Both the position numbers and the translations under genes were made by a program. Shown here in pieces: positions 25,075-33,683 of a stretch of DNA of 64,000 bases. Positions within the stretch are counted from its first letter, which is position 1; every line of letters starts with the position of its first letter. The DNA comes from RYN-230 sp963829725. Its GTDB lineage: Bacteria; Actinomycetota; Actinomycetes; Streptosporangiales; Streptosporangiaceae. Where the stretch lies: NCBI GenBank assembly GCA_963829725.1, contig CAWHJW010000017.1:62001-126000 (forward strand), given 5' to 3'. A model generated the notes under the pieces. That model saw only the letters and a program-made list of their open reading frames with translations. It ran no database searches and was not told where the DNA came from.

Positions 25075-25884
25075 TCAGGGCCCCGGGCTGGCGGTCGCCG
25101 CGACCAGGGCCGCCGCGCCCCATCGGGCCGGCCGCAGCAGCGCGGCCCGCTCGGTGACCCGCTGGGCCGGCGACGCTGCGTGGGTGAGCGACGGCGCGGC
25201 GCTGGCGCCGGCCTGCACGGCCGGCCCGCCCACGCTGGCGGCGGCGAGCCCGGACACCGGCACCGCTGTCCGGCCCATGCCCTGGACGGCCTTCCCGGCC
25301 CCCGCGCGCTCCGGGCTGGACAGCCCCGTGCCAGACGCCCCCGTGCCGGCCGGGGCGGCGCTGGCCGGGGCGGCGCTGGCCGGGGCGGCGCTGGCCGGGG
25401 CGGCGCTGGCCGGGGCGGCGCTGGCCGGGGCGGCGCTGGATGGGGCGGCGCTGGATGGGGCGGCCGGCACGTCGCCGGTGACGATGCCGTGCTGGACCAG
25501 GAAGATGTCCACCGCGGGGGTGACTTTCGGCCCCAGGTCCTGCTGCTCGCCGCCGATGAAGAAGGCGGCCGCGCCTACGCCGGCCATGGCCGAGGCGACC
25601 AGCCCGGCGGCTAGCCAGCGGACGGCGTACACGGCCCGTGGCCGCCACCCCGGGTGGGCGTCCCGCGCCTCGCCGGACGCGGCCATCGCCATCAGCCGCG
25701 CGGTCAGGGCGGTGTCGGCCATGGCCTCACCGAGCGAGTGCATGCGCTTCTTGAGCGCCCGGAGCGCGGCGGCCTCCCGGCGGCACCCCTCGCAGCGCGC
25801 CACGTGCGCCAGGACCCGGTCCCGCTCGGCCCCGCTGAGCTCGCCGTCGATCAGGGCGGACAGGCGCTGTCCAAGGTGGCTCAT
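25075..25884 (-). CDS. rseA: Zinc-binding anti-sigma factor (RseA-type)
   Basis: 269 residues. The cytoplasmic N-terminus has the ZAS zinc site H-x3-C-x2-C (VARCEGCRREAAAL, His just before), which sequesters an ECF sigma factor. A membrane helix lies around residues 90-110 (WLAAGLVASAMAGVGAAAFF), followed by a long Ala/Ser/Pro-rich outer domain containing eight 5-residue repeats. Start overlaps the sigma stop as ATGA, so the two are translated in step. Confidence 0.88.
   Translation of the reverse strand: MSHLGQRLSALIDGELSGAERDRVLAHVARCEGCRREAAALRALKKRMHSLGEAMADTALTARLMAMAASGEARDAHPGWRPRAVYAVRWLAAGLVASAMAGVGAAAFFIGGEQQDLGPKVTPAVDIFLVQHGIVTGDVPAAPSSAAPSSAAPASAAPASAAPASAAPASAAPASAAPAGTGASGTGLSSPERAGAGKAVQGMGRTAVPVSGLAAASVGGPAVQAGASAAPSLTHAASPAQRVTERAALLRPARWGAAALVAATASPGP
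25346..25465. repeat. Eight tandem 15-bp repeats (VNTR) in rseA
   Basis: The unit CTGGCCGGGGCGGCG recurs eight times, with slight changes in the outer copies, and encodes Ala-Ala-Pro-Ala-Ser. All copies keep the frame, so copy-number change would lengthen or shorten the periplasm-facing linker without breaking the protein. Confidence 0.95.
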
Positions 25885-26528
25885 AGCTCACCTGCCAGCG
25901 GGGCGGCCATCTCACCAGCCAGCCCGGCGGCCACCCGATCCGCGGCGGCGCGGCGCGGCCGGCGGTGCTCCAGCGCGGTCCGCAGCTGCGCGCGGCCACG
26001 GTGGATGCGGCTGCGCACGGTGCCCAGCTTCACGCCGAGCGTGTCGGCGATTTCCTCGTACGACAGGCCCTCGATATCACACAGCACGACCGCCGCCCGG
26101 TACTCCGGGGCCAGTGCCTTCAGCGCGGCCTGGATGTCGGAGTCCAGGTGCCGTTCGTCGAACGCCTGGGCCGGGTTCGGCTCGTCGCCGCGGAGCCGCT
26201 GCGTGGTCTCCTCGCCCAGCCCCTCGAACCTGATCCGCTGCTTGCGGCGGGCGGAATCCAGGAACAGGTTGGTGGTGATGCGGTGCAGCCAGCCCTCGAA
26301 GGTGCCGGGCGTGTAGCTGTCCAGGGAGCGGAAGACCCGGACGAAGACCTCCTGGGTGAGGTCTTCGGCGTCGTGCGAGTTGCCGGTGAGCCGGTAGGCC
26401 AACCGGTAGACCCGGGCGGAATGCTGGCGCACGATCTCTTCCCAGCTGGGCGGCGTCCACCCGGGAGCGGTGCCGGGCTCGTCCACCGGGTCGCTCTCCT
26501 GCGTCGTGCTGTCTGCCTGTACCACCAT
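25881..26528 (-). CDS. sigE: ECF RNA polymerase sigma factor SigE
   Basis: 215 residues. Region 2 runs HSARVYRLAYRLTGNSHDAE, DLTQEVFVRVFRSLDSY, GWLHRITTNLFLD; region 4 runs ALAPEYRAAVVLCDIEGLSY, EEIADTLGVKLGTVRSRIH. This is the SigE group of envelope-stress sigma factors. It is followed by rseA and rseB, and diverges from an O-methyltransferase gene as in related genomes. The start at 26528 (ATG) gives the normal length; the frame extends farther upstream without homology. Confidence 0.92.
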   Translation of the reverse strand: MVVQADSTTQESDPVDEPGTAPGWTPPSWEEIVRQHSARVYRLAYRLTGNSHDAEDLTQEVFVRVFRSLDSYTPGTFEGWLHRITTNLFLDSARRKQRIRFEGLGEETTQRLRGDEPNPAQAFDERHLDSDIQAALKALAPEYRAAVVLCDIEGLSYEEIADTLGVKLGTVRSRIHRGRAQLRTALEHRRPRRAAADRVAAGLAGEMAAPLAGEL

Positions 26529-26697
26529 GGTGCCCAGGCATCCCCTTCCCGCACTCCGGCCGCCCGGATCATCCGGCGCCGCGTCAGTGTTAACGTCACG
26601 GCAGGCCGCGCTGGTTCCCGGGCCGGGGGGTAAAGGATAGGCTGCGGCCGGGTACAGCAGGCCCGGGGACGGCATTCCACCTGGATTGGACCGAACT

Positions 26698-27330
26698 GTG
26701 AGTGCACAGGCCAACCTCGCCTATGTCGAGGACTACCTCCATGAGGACGAGCCGCTGCTGGCCGCGCGCCGGGAGGCCGCCGAGGTCGGCGGGACCACGC
26801 CGATCGGGCCGGCGGCCGGCGCGGCGCTGCGTTTCATCGCCGCGGCCATCAACGCCCGGGCGGTGGTGGAGATCGGCACCGGCTGCGGCACCTCAGGGAT
26901 CTGGCTGCTCCGCGGGATGCGTGCGGACGCCGTCCTGACCAGCGTCGATGCCGAGCCCGAGTACCAGCGGCTGGCCCGGAAGGCCTTCACCGAGGCCGGG
27001 TTCGGCTCGAACCGGTACCGGCTGATCAGCGGGAAGGCGCTCGATGTGCTGCCCAGGCTCACCGACGGCGCGTACGACATGGTGTTCTGCGACGCCGACC
27101 CGCATGACTACCTGGACTACCTGACCGAGGCGCTGCGGCTGCTGCGGCCGGGCGGCGTGGTCGCCTTCGACAATGCGCTGGCCGGCGGCCGGGCCGCGGA
27201 CCGGGCCAGCACCGACCCTGCGGCACTGGCGATCCGTGAACTGTCCGGCCAGGTCAGGGAGGATGACCGGCTGGTGCCGGTGCTGATACCGGTCGGGGAC
27301 GGCCTGCTCGCCGCGGTCAAGCGGGGCTGA
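26698..27330 (+). CDS. SAM-dependent O-methyltransferase
   Basis: 210 residues of methyltransferase family 3 (catechol/caffeoyl-CoA type): AAINARAVVEIGTGCGTSG is the SAM-binding motif, TSVDAEPEYQRLARKAF the acidic loop, and MVFCDADPHDYLDYLTEA the metal/active region. Substrate unknown. The GTG at 26698 is chosen. It is divergent from sigE and overlaps convergent pepA by 14 bases. Confidence 0.88.
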   Translation: MSAQANLAYVEDYLHEDEPLLAARREAAEVGGTTPIGPAAGAALRFIAAAINARAVVEIGTGCGTSGIWLLRGMRADAVLTSVDAEPEYQRLARKAFTEAGFGSNRYRLISGKALDVLPRLTDGAYDMVFCDADPHDYLDYLTEALRLLRPGGVVAFDNALAGGRAADRASTDPAALAIRELSGQVREDDRLVPVLIPVGDGLLAAVKRG

Positions 27331-28876
27331 ACCCGGACAGCCAGCGCAGCAGCAGCCGGGTGCCGAACCCGGTGGCGCCCTTGCTGTTCTCACCGTCGTC
27401 GGCGCCGGACCGGGCGGCGCCCGCGATGTCCAGGTGCGCCCATCGCCGCCCGCCGGTGAACTCCCGCAGGAACAGGGCGGCGTCGATCGATCCGGCCCGG
27501 GCCCCGCTGCGGGCCACGTTGGCCAGGTCGGCGACCGGGGAGTCCAGCGCGGGCCGGTACTCCTGCGCCAGCGGCATCCGCCACAGCCGGTCACCGCTGG
27601 CGGTCCCGGCCGCGAGCAGGTCCGCCGCCAGCGCGTCGTCGCTGGCGTAGCACGCCGCCAGCGACGAGCCCAGCGCCACCCGGGCCGCCCCGGTCAGGGT
27701 GGCCAGGTCCACCACGACATCGGGATCGAGTACCGCGTCCGCGTAGGCGAGCGCGTCGGCGAGCACCAGCCTGCCCTCGGCGTCGGTGTTCAGCACCTCG
27801 ACGGTGCGCCCGCCGTAGTGGGTGATCACGTCCCCGACCCGCACCGCCGAGCCGGACGGCATGTTCTCCGCCGCCGCCACCAGGCCGGTCACCCGGGTCC
27901 GGACGCCCAGCGCGGACAGCGCTGACATGGCGGCGATCACCGCGGCGCCGCCCGCCATGTCCGTCTTCATCAGCTGCATGCCCTCGTTGGGCTTGAGTGA
28001 CAGGCCGCCGCTGTCGAAGGTGATGCCCTTGCCGACCAGCACGACGTGCCGGCCGGCCCCGGGAGGCTGGTAGCTCAGCTGGATGAGCCGCGGAGGCCGG
28101 GCCGATCCCGCCCCGACCCCGAGCAGGCCGCCGAACCCGCCGCCGGCCAGTTCGGACTCCGTCCATACCCGGGCGGTGAGGCCGTTCTCACCGGCCACCC
28201 GGAGCGCCTCGGCCGCCAGCCAGGCGGGCGTCTTGAGCATCGACGGGGTGTTTGCCAGGTCGCGGGCCAGCCCGACCGCACCGGCCATGACGACCGCGCG
28301 CCGTACCACAGCCGCGCGGCCATCCGGCCCGGTCAGCAGCAGGCTCACCTGCGCCGGGGCGGCGGCCGCGGCGCCGTTCGACTTCATCGCGAACTGGTAG
28401 GAGCCGAGCAGCACCCCTTCGGTGAAGGCGTGCACGGCCTCGTCCGGCTCATCAAGGACGGCGGCGGTGAGCACGCTGCGCCCCGCGGGCACCCGGCGGG
28501 CCAGCGCCGCCCCGGCCCGCCGCAGGGCGGCCGGGGAGCCGTCCCCGAAGCCCAGCAGGAGGACCAGGCAGGGCCGCTCGCCCAGCCGGATCACGGTCTG
28601 GGCGATCTCTCCGGCCCGCCCGCTGAGGTCGGAGCAGGCGATCACGTCGGCCAGGCTGACCGGAAGGTATTCGTCCAGGCCGGCGGTTCCCGGCCCGGGA
28701 ACCGGGCGCCCGGGCGACTCAGCCGGGATGCGCACCGGTACGGCCACCAGGCGGGGCGGGCCCCCGGCGTCCTCGCCCGGACCTGCCTCCCCCCAAGCGG
28801 CCACCTCGCGCAGGTACCGGGCGAGGGCCTGCGGGCCGTCCGCCGGGACGGCGGTTACCGTGGCGTTGGCCGGCAA
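27317..28876 (-). CDS. pepA: Leucyl aminopeptidase (M17 family)
   Basis: 519 residues. The M17 catalytic domain carries the metal ligands in LVGKGITFDSGGLSLK, LMKTDMAGGAAVIAAM and the signature NTDAEGRLVLADALAYAD. The N-terminal Rossmann-like domain precedes residue 180. It releases N-terminal amino acids in cytoplasmic peptide turnover and uses two metal ions. TTG start, four bases after the DUF3117 stop. Confidence 0.93.
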   Translation of the reverse strand: MPANATVTAVPADGPQALARYLREVAAWGEAGPGEDAGGPPRLVAVPVRIPAESPGRPVPGPGTAGLDEYLPVSLADVIACSDLSGRAGEIAQTVIRLGERPCLVLLLGFGDGSPAALRRAGAALARRVPAGRSVLTAAVLDEPDEAVHAFTEGVLLGSYQFAMKSNGAAAAAPAQVSLLLTGPDGRAAVVRRAVVMAGAVGLARDLANTPSMLKTPAWLAAEALRVAGENGLTARVWTESELAGGGFGGLLGVGAGSARPPRLIQLSYQPPGAGRHVVLVGKGITFDSGGLSLKPNEGMQLMKTDMAGGAAVIAAMSALSALGVRTRVTGLVAAAENMPSGSAVRVGDVITHYGGRTVEVLNTDAEGRLVLADALAYADAVLDPDVVVDLATLTGAARVALGSSLAACYASDDALAADLLAAGTASGDRLWRMPLAQEYRPALDSPVADLANVARSGARAGSIDAALFLREFTGGRRWAHLDIAGAARSGADDGENSKGATGFGTRLLLRWLSGFSPA

Positions 28877-28879
28877 GGG

Positions 28880-29047
28880 TCAGCCGGTGACCGACTTGAG
28901 CGCATCCGAGAGCCGGGCAGCCTCATCCGCGGACAATTCGACCACCAGCCGCCCGCCGCCCTCGAGCGGGACGCGCATGACGATGCCGCGCCCCTCCTTG
29001 GTGACCTCGAGCGGACCATCACCCGTCCGCGGCTTCATCGCCGCCAT
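28880..29047 (-). CDS. DUF3117 family protein
   Basis: A 55-residue ORF: MAAMKPRTGDGPLEVTKEG at the start, then IVMRVPLEGGGRLVVELSAD and ARLSDALKSVTG. This is the highly conserved actinobacterial DUF3117. It lies four bases before pepA, so the two are cotranscribed. Function unknown. Confidence 0.9.
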   Translation of the reverse strand: MAAMKPRTGDGPLEVTKEGRGIVMRVPLEGGGRLVVELSADEAARLSDALKSVTG

Positions 29048-29302
29048 TCCGCATCCCCTTCCTGCCTCCGGGGCCGCACGAAGCCTCTCACGGGCTTCCC
29101 GCGCCGGGATCCCGGCGCCTGCGGCAGGGTCCGGCCACCCACAGCCGAGTTGATCAGTATCTCTATTATCCAGAGTTCCGGCCTACAGTGGTAACGATCA
29201 GCACTCCGTTCCGCCCGCTGCCCTCGGTAACTACCGCCACAGCAGCCCCTTGTATGTCACCGGTTACGGAGGGTTAGCTCACTCGACGCGAAGGGGAGTC
29301 CG

Positions 29303-30097
29303 GTGACCGAGACTGTGCGCTGGGAACTCGACGGGGCGGTCGCCACCATCACGCTGAACCGGCCGTCCGCCCTGAACGCGCTGACCACCGAGCTGAAAAC
29401 GGCACTGCTGGACGCGCTCCGCCGGGCCGGATCCAGCCCGGAGGTGCGAGCGGTGCTGCTCACCGGCGCCGGTCAGGCTTTCTGCGCCGGGCAGGACCTG
29501 CGGGAGCACGCCGGCCTGCTGGACGCCGCGGCCGGGGGCGGGGCCGCGCTGGACACGGTGCGGGAGCACTACAACCCGATCGTGACGATGATTACCACCA
29601 TGCCCAAGCCAGTCATCGCGGCGGTGAACGGCATGGCGGCCGGGGCCGGGGCCTCGCTGGCCTTCGCCTGTGACCTGCGGATCGCCGCACGGGGGGCAAG
29701 CTTCCTCATGGCCTTCGCGCGGGTCGGCCTGGCCGCTGACTCGGGCGCGTCGTGGACCCTGCCGCGGCTGGCCGGGGCAGGCCGGGCCGCCGAGCTGCTC
29801 ATGCTCGCCGAGCCGGTGCCCGCCGCCCGGGCCCTGGAGCTGGGGCTGGTCAACAGCGTGGTGGACGATGCCGAACTGCCCGCCGCGGCCCGCGCACTGG
29901 CGGCCCGCCTGGCCGCCGGGCCGACCGCCGCTTACGCCGGGATCAAAGAGGAACTGACTTACGCGGCGGAGCACAGCCTCGCGGAGTCGCTGGAGAAGGA
30001 GGCAGCGGTGCAGACCGCGCTGGGCGGCACCAAGGATCACCAGGCCGCCACGCTCGCCTTCACCCGCAAGGAGCAGCCCACGTTCCAGGGCCGGTGA
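29303..30097 (+). CDS. Enoyl-CoA hydratase/isomerase (PaaG-like)
   Basis: 264 residues of crotonase fold. The CoA pocket is AFCAGQDLREH, the oxyanion hole NGMAAGAGASLAFACDLR, and FARVGLAADSGASWTLPRL carries the Asp-Ser-Gly typical of PaaG-like isomerases of phenylacetate or fatty-acid breakdown. GTG start with GAAGGGGAG upstream. No other fatty-acid or phenylacetate genes are nearby. The 255 bases before it are AT-richer (CTCTATTATCC at about 29160) and hold a likely promoter. Confidence 0.88.
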   Translation: MTETVRWELDGAVATITLNRPSALNALTTELKTALLDALRRAGSSPEVRAVLLTGAGQAFCAGQDLREHAGLLDAAAGGGAALDTVREHYNPIVTMITTMPKPVIAAVNGMAAGAGASLAFACDLRIAARGASFLMAFARVGLAADSGASWTLPRLAGAGRAAELLMLAEPVPAARALELGLVNSVVDDAELPAAARALAARLAAGPTAAYAGIKEELTYAAEHSLAESLEKEAAVQTALGGTKDHQAATLAFTRKEQPTFQGR

Positions 30098-30103
30098 CGG
30101 GGC

Positions 30104-30955
30104 TCAGCGGGCCTGGGCCACCGCGTCGGCCAGAGCCAGTTCCTCGTGCGCACAGACGATCTGCTCGGCCGCGTCCACCAGATCGCAGAACGTGCGGCAC
30201 TCCCGGTAGCCGGTGCGCGTGGTCCACGAGACCACCCGGCTGCGGCACCACACCGTCAGGTCCCGGCGGATGGACAGCACCGACATGGCGGGCGTGGCCG
30301 CGTCGGCGCGGACTATGTGCCCGATCCCCCGCTCGGCGAGCATCCGCTCCAGGGTGCTCGCGGCCTGCAGCGAGCCGGGCTGGGGCCGGCGGAACCGGTC
30401 CAGCGCCATGGACCGGGGTACCGGCAGGGCGAACCAGACCGCCTTCCCCGGCATCTTCCACGCACCCAGCCTGGCCCGGGTCAGGTGGTGCCCCCACCGG
30501 CCCCGGGACAGGGCCTGGATCACGTGCAGCCCGCGGCCGCTGACGGCGTCCGCGGGCGCCTGGCTGGCGACGTCCGGCCGCTGGCCACCCCGCCAGCCCG
30601 GCAGGGCATCGAAGACCTTGCAGACCAGCTCCTGCTCACCGGCCACCTGGCGGAGGTAGAGCCAGATCTCCGGGTGTCCGGCTTCCGCATCGGCCAGGGC
30701 GGCGAACTCGACGGCCCCCCGTGCGTGCAAGCTGTTGGCCGCGAGTTCGGTGGCCATCACGGCACCCTCGTAGAGGGCTTCCTCAGGGAGGCCAGCCCCT
30801 GCGGCCGCGGCCCGGAAGAACCGCCGGGCGGCGGGCGCGCAGCTGGTATTGGCGGGAAGCAGGGCGGCCGTACAGCCACCTGCGGAAACGGTCACCGCCA
30901 GAGGATCCACCGCAACTGCGGCAGGCGGCGTATCAACGGCAAGCGACCCTAACAT
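30104..30955 (-). CDS. ATP-binding regulatory protein (RsbW/GHKL type)
   Basis: 283 residues from the ATG at 30955, with GAGG five bases upstream. The GHKL ATPase boxes are present: N box MATELAANSLHARG, a G1-like CKVFDALPGWRGG, and G2 SGRGLHVIQALSRGRWGHH. These proteins in actinomycetes are anti-sigma-factor-like kinases without a transmitter domain, often beside XRE/DUF397 pairs. The C-terminal 90 residues have no named domain. An inverted repeat sits 24 bases upstream of the start. Confidence 0.78.
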   Translation of the reverse strand: MLGSLAVDTPPAAVAVDPLAVTVSAGGCTAALLPANTSCAPAARRFFRAAAAGAGLPEEALYEGAVMATELAANSLHARGAVEFAALADAEAGHPEIWLYLRQVAGEQELVCKVFDALPGWRGGQRPDVASQAPADAVSGRGLHVIQALSRGRWGHHLTRARLGAWKMPGKAVWFALPVPRSMALDRFRRPQPGSLQAASTLERMLAERGIGHIVRADAATPAMSVLSIRRDLTVWCRSRVVSWTTRTGYRECRTFCDLVDAAEQIVCAHEELALADAVAQAR

Positions 30956-30978
30956 GATCCTCAGCCTTCCCGGCCCGC

Positions 30979-30997
30979 AATCTGTGAAACACAGATT
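30979..30997. promoter_or_regulatory. Operator-like palindrome, site 1
   Basis: AATCTGTGAAACACAGATT: arms of eight bases with a three-base centre, 24 bases before the ATPase start. Its GTGAAACACAGATT part recurs in altered form at 32424 and 33684. Confidence 0.5.
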
Positions 30998-31190
30998 ATG
31001 AGTCAGTCTCGTCACCCGCAACGACATCCGCATCGTAAAGGCCACCTTGATGAGGCTTTTACCTTGGCCAGGCCCCCGAGACCGGCACACAGCCCGGCAG
31101 CACGCACGGCCACATCGGTGTAGCTACTAGGTAACTAACCGGGCCCGGTCTTGGGGTTCACCGGCCACGGCCGGGCCGGTACAGTCGGGG

Positions 31191-31285
31191 CCCGGAGGTT
31201 CCCTTGGAGGGGGCCACCGGGCCTTCGAGACAGGCCTGCACGAGAAGAATCCCCCGGGTGGCGGCCCGGGGGATTTCTTCTCGGT
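31191..31285 (+). ncRNA. Candidate small RNA between the ATPase and DUF397 genes
   Basis: TTCACC (31157-31162) and TACAGT (31180-31185), 17 bases apart, form a plausible promoter. The transcript that would follow, about 95 bases, holds a GCCCGG...CCGGGC hairpin, a GGCCTTCGAGACAGGCC hairpin, and ends in a long stem followed by TTCTTCTC. No credible ORF lies inside. Streptomyces coelicolor has a described sRNA, scr4677, between an anti-sigma-factor gene and a regulator gene, the same kind of neighbourhood. Homology is not shown here. Confidence 0.35.
31241..31283. terminator. Hairpin terminator at the end of the DUF397/XRE operon
   Basis: CGAGAAGAATCCCCCGGG pairs with CCCGGGGGATTTCTTCTCG (one bulged base) around a short GC loop. 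It lies 14 bases after the minus-strand DUF397 stop and is T-rich on both ends, so it can act in either direction. Confidence 0.75.
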
Positions 31286-31296
31286 ACGAGCAGGTG

Positions 31297-31515
31297 CTAG
31301 CCGGCGGCCGGGCCGTCGAGGTCGTAGCGGCCCGCTTTGGTGTCCGCCAGGAACCGCGCGAAGGCGGGCCGGCTCACCACATGGGCGCCGGCGCCGGGGC
31401 GGGTGCTGTCCCGTACGGCGACGACTTCCGGGAGGTTCGCGGCAATCTCCACGCAGCCGCCGTTATGCAGGCTGCGGCGGGCCTTCCGCCACTGGGCTCG
31501 AGACAGGTCAGTCAT
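31297..31515 (-). CDS. DUF397 protein (WhiJ/AbaA-type cluster)
   Basis: 72 residues: LSRAQWRKARRSLHNGGCVE, then VAVRDSTRPGAGAHVVS and FARFLADTKAGRYDLDG, the canonical DUF397 layout. Its ATG lies inside the end of the XRE gene (8-base overlap), which implies coupled translation and matched amounts. In Streptomyces, DUF397 proteins pair with the XRE/DUF5753 partner encoded beside them and modulate development or antibiotic control. Confidence 0.9.
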   Translation of the reverse strand: MTDLSRAQWRKARRSLHNGGCVEIAANLPEVVAVRDSTRPGAGAHVVSRPAFARFLADTKAGRYDLDGPAAG

Positions 31516-32371
31516 GGGATAACTCCAGTTGGTCCGCAAGATGTTCGAGGTAGGAGCGCGTGTCGCAGGGCTCCAGCGCCCCGTCGAGCGCACGCTTGAA
31601 CGATTCGCCGTACGTGCTCACCTGGCCTGCGTTGCTCACCTCCTGGATGGCCGCATCGGTCTCGGTGTAGACGAGACTGGGCTCGTCACCAGGGAAGTCG
31701 AAGATATTGACCGGGGACAGCAGGCCGAGCGGCGGGCCGTCCGCGAACCGCTGGATGCGCAGTTCCACCTTGGGCCGGTTACCCATCTCGATGAGGTGCT
31801 GGATCTGGTCCCGGCGGTCGGGCGGGGTGCCCCAGCAGTAACTCAGCGAGGCCTCGGTGATCACCGCGACCAGCCGGGGGGCGGTGCCGTCGGTCCGGTC
31901 CAGGATCTCCTGCCGGCGCTGCCGGGTTTCCATCGCGCGGCGCCGCCAGGCCGGCGGCCGCGGGCCGGCCCGCAGGTGCGCCTCGGCGTAGTCCTGGATC
32001 TGCAGCAGGCCCGGCAGCACGAGGGGCACGAAGACCCGGATGCGGTCGGCGTCGTTCTCGAAGCCGGGGAACTCGTTGTCGAAGATGTCGCTGTAGTCAC
32101 GCCACCACGGCCGGGAGCGTGCCCGCATGGCCAGTTCCTCGAGTTCGTCGGCGACCTCCCGCTCCACGCCGTAGATCCGCAGCAGGTCCCGGATGTCGCT
32201 CATCTCGGGGCGCTTCCACTGGTTGGCCTCGAATCGGCCCACCTTGCCCCGGCCCCAGTTGAGGATGTCGCAGACGTGGTTGGCGGTATGGCCGGACCGC
32301 ACCCTGAGTTCAGCCAGGCGGCGGGACAGCCGACGCTTGGCGACGGTGGCGCCGTGTGCGTCGTCAGCCAT
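31508..32371 (-). CDS. XRE helix-turn-helix regulator with DUF5753 domain (WhiJ-like)
   Basis: 287 residues. Residues about 15-70 form the helix-turn-helix (RRLAELRVRSGHTANHVCD, then WGRGKVGRFEANQWKRP), and residues about 100-280 the DUF5753 domain (VFVPLVLPGLLQIQDYAEAH, ITEASLSYCWGTP, DFPGDEPSLVYTE). This is the WhiJ-type family, partner of the DUF397 protein encoded next. An operator-like site lies 53 bases upstream of its start. Confidence 0.92.
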   Translation of the reverse strand: MADDAHGATVAKRRLSRRLAELRVRSGHTANHVCDILNWGRGKVGRFEANQWKRPEMSDIRDLLRIYGVEREVADELEELAMRARSRPWWRDYSDIFDNEFPGFENDADRIRVFVPLVLPGLLQIQDYAEAHLRAGPRPPAWRRRAMETRQRRQEILDRTDGTAPRLVAVITEASLSYCWGTPPDRRDQIQHLIEMGNRPKVELRIQRFADGPPLGLLSPVNIFDFPGDEPSLVYTETDAAIQEVSNAGQVSTYGESFKRALDGALEPCDTRSYLEHLADQLELSHD

Positions 32372-32423
32372 CTGCGATCAGCTCCTTGGCAAGACGTTGG
32401 TGGCAGCATAACGCTGCCTAACT

Positions 32424-32442
32424 TGTGAATCGCAGATTCTTG
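32424..32442. promoter_or_regulatory. Operator-like sequence, site 2
   Basis: TTGTGAATCGCAGATTCTT, 53 bases before the XRE regulator start. It shares GTGAA-C-CAGATT with site 1 and GTGAATC with site 3. Likely autoregulatory; inferred. Confidence 0.5.
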
Positions 32443-32499
32443 AATCTTTATCCGGAACTCTCAGGTTGCTCTCAGGTTCGCTGGTCCCGGGGCCGGAGA

Positions 32500-32775
32500 C
32501 TAGCGGGCGCCGTCGTCGAATTCGCCGTTCCGGGCGCCGTCCAGGAAGCACTCCCACTCGTGCCGGTCGTAGACGAGGACCCGGCCACCCGGGTCACCGG
32601 CCACCCGCATCAGCACCCATTGGGCGGCCGCGCCGCCGTCGTGGCTTGTGCCCGCCACGCCGGGCACCGCGGGCACGAAGGCGATCTCGATCGCCCCGTC
32701 GGAGTCCCCGGACCGCTGCCACGCCTGGGCGTCCAGGTCGATGCCCAGCTCCGCCAGGGTCGGCTTGCTGTTCAC
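32500..32775 (-). CDS. DUF397-related protein
   Basis: 91 residues: AWQRSGDSDGAIEIAFV, WVLMRVAGDPGGRVLVYDR and HEWECFLDGARNGEFDD match the DUF397 pattern (W-x-S near the start and a final F-x-x-G-x-x-x-G-E-F). Longer than the other copy by an insert in the middle. Lies between the DUF574 methyltransferase and the XRE regulator genes. Confidence 0.82.
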   Translation of the reverse strand: MNSKPTLAELGIDLDAQAWQRSGDSDGAIEIAFVPAVPGVAGTSHDGGAAAQWVLMRVAGDPGGRVLVYDRHEWECFLDGARNGEFDDGAR

Positions 32776-32817
32776 TACGCCCCTCCGCGAGGTTGACTGC
32801 CTGCTGCCAGGCGGGGG

Positions 32818-33642
32818 TCACGGGCGGCGGGCTACCCCGCACCACAGCCAGCGGGAGCCGTCGGTGTCCGCCGCCGCCGGGTCCTCAGCCCCCCAGACGC
32901 CCGTGTAGCACAGCTCCGGGCCGCTGCCCTCGTAGGGCGGCACGAGCTCCAGCCCGGTGAAGAAGCGCGCCACCTCGTCCTTGGAGCGGAAGTAGAGCTG
33001 CTCGCTCGCGGTGTCGAAGACGGCGCGGAAGCCCGCCGCCGCGCGGTCCGATTTGTGATCGGCGCTGAGGTGGGACAGCGACAGGTAACTACCCGGTGCC
33101 ACTTCGCTGACGTACCGGGCGACGAGCCCGTACGGGTCCGAGCCGTCGGCCACGAACATGAGCACCCCGGTCATCAGCAGGCCGACCGGCTCGCTGAAGT
33201 CGATCAGCCGCCGCAGTTCCGGGTTGCCAAGGATGCCGTCCGGGTCGCGCAGGTCGCCAAGGATGACGCTGATGGTCCCGTCCGCGGCCAGCAGCGCCTG
33301 GCTGTGCAACTTGACCAGCGGGTCGTTGTCCACGTAGACGACCCGGGCCTCCGGCTGGACCTGCTGCACCACCTCGTGCGAGTTGCCCACGGTGGGCAGG
33401 CCGGAGCCGATGTCGATGAACTGCCGGATGCCGCGACGGGCTATCCACGTCGCGGCGCGCTGGTGGAACCCGCGGTTGGACCAGGCCGTGTCCTTGATCT
33501 CCGGCACGGCCTGCATGATCTGCCCCGCCGCGGCTCGGTCCGCCGGGAAGTTGTTGTCACCGCCGAGCAGGTAGTCGTAGATGCGCGCGGGAGAGGGCAC
33601 GCCGGTGTCCACGCCGGGGGGAACTGGCTGAGCGCCGGTCAT
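32818..33642 (-). CDS. DUF574 SAM-dependent methyltransferase
   Basis: 274 residues. PSPARIYDYLLGGDNNFPAD, GIRQFIDIGSGLPTVGNSHE (SAM-binding), VVYVDNDPLVKLH and LLMTGVLMFVAD identify the DUF574/Methyltransf_19 family, abundant in Streptomyces and allied genera, often next to XRE/DUF397 genes. The methyl acceptor is unknown. Confidence 0.92.
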   Translation of the reverse strand: MTGAQPVPPGVDTGVPSPARIYDYLLGGDNNFPADRAAAGQIMQAVPEIKDTAWSNRGFHQRAATWIARRGIRQFIDIGSGLPTVGNSHEVVQQVQPEARVVYVDNDPLVKLHSQALLAADGTISVILGDLRDPDGILGNPELRRLIDFSEPVGLLMTGVLMFVADGSDPYGLVARYVSEVAPGSYLSLSHLSADHKSDRAAAGFRAVFDTASEQLYFRSKDEVARFFTGLELVPPYEGSGPELCYTGVWGAEDPAAADTDGSRWLWCGVARRP

Positions 33643-33683
33643 GGGGGCCTCCGGGGGTTGTGCACATAGTCGGGGACAGCCGC

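Noticed and set aside
25346..25465. Tandem repeats resembling a CRISPR array
   Set aside because: 15-base units without spacers inside the rseA coding frame; a VNTR.
30146..30952. 268-residue plus-strand ORF
   Set aside because: Antisense shadow of the GHKL ATPase gene.
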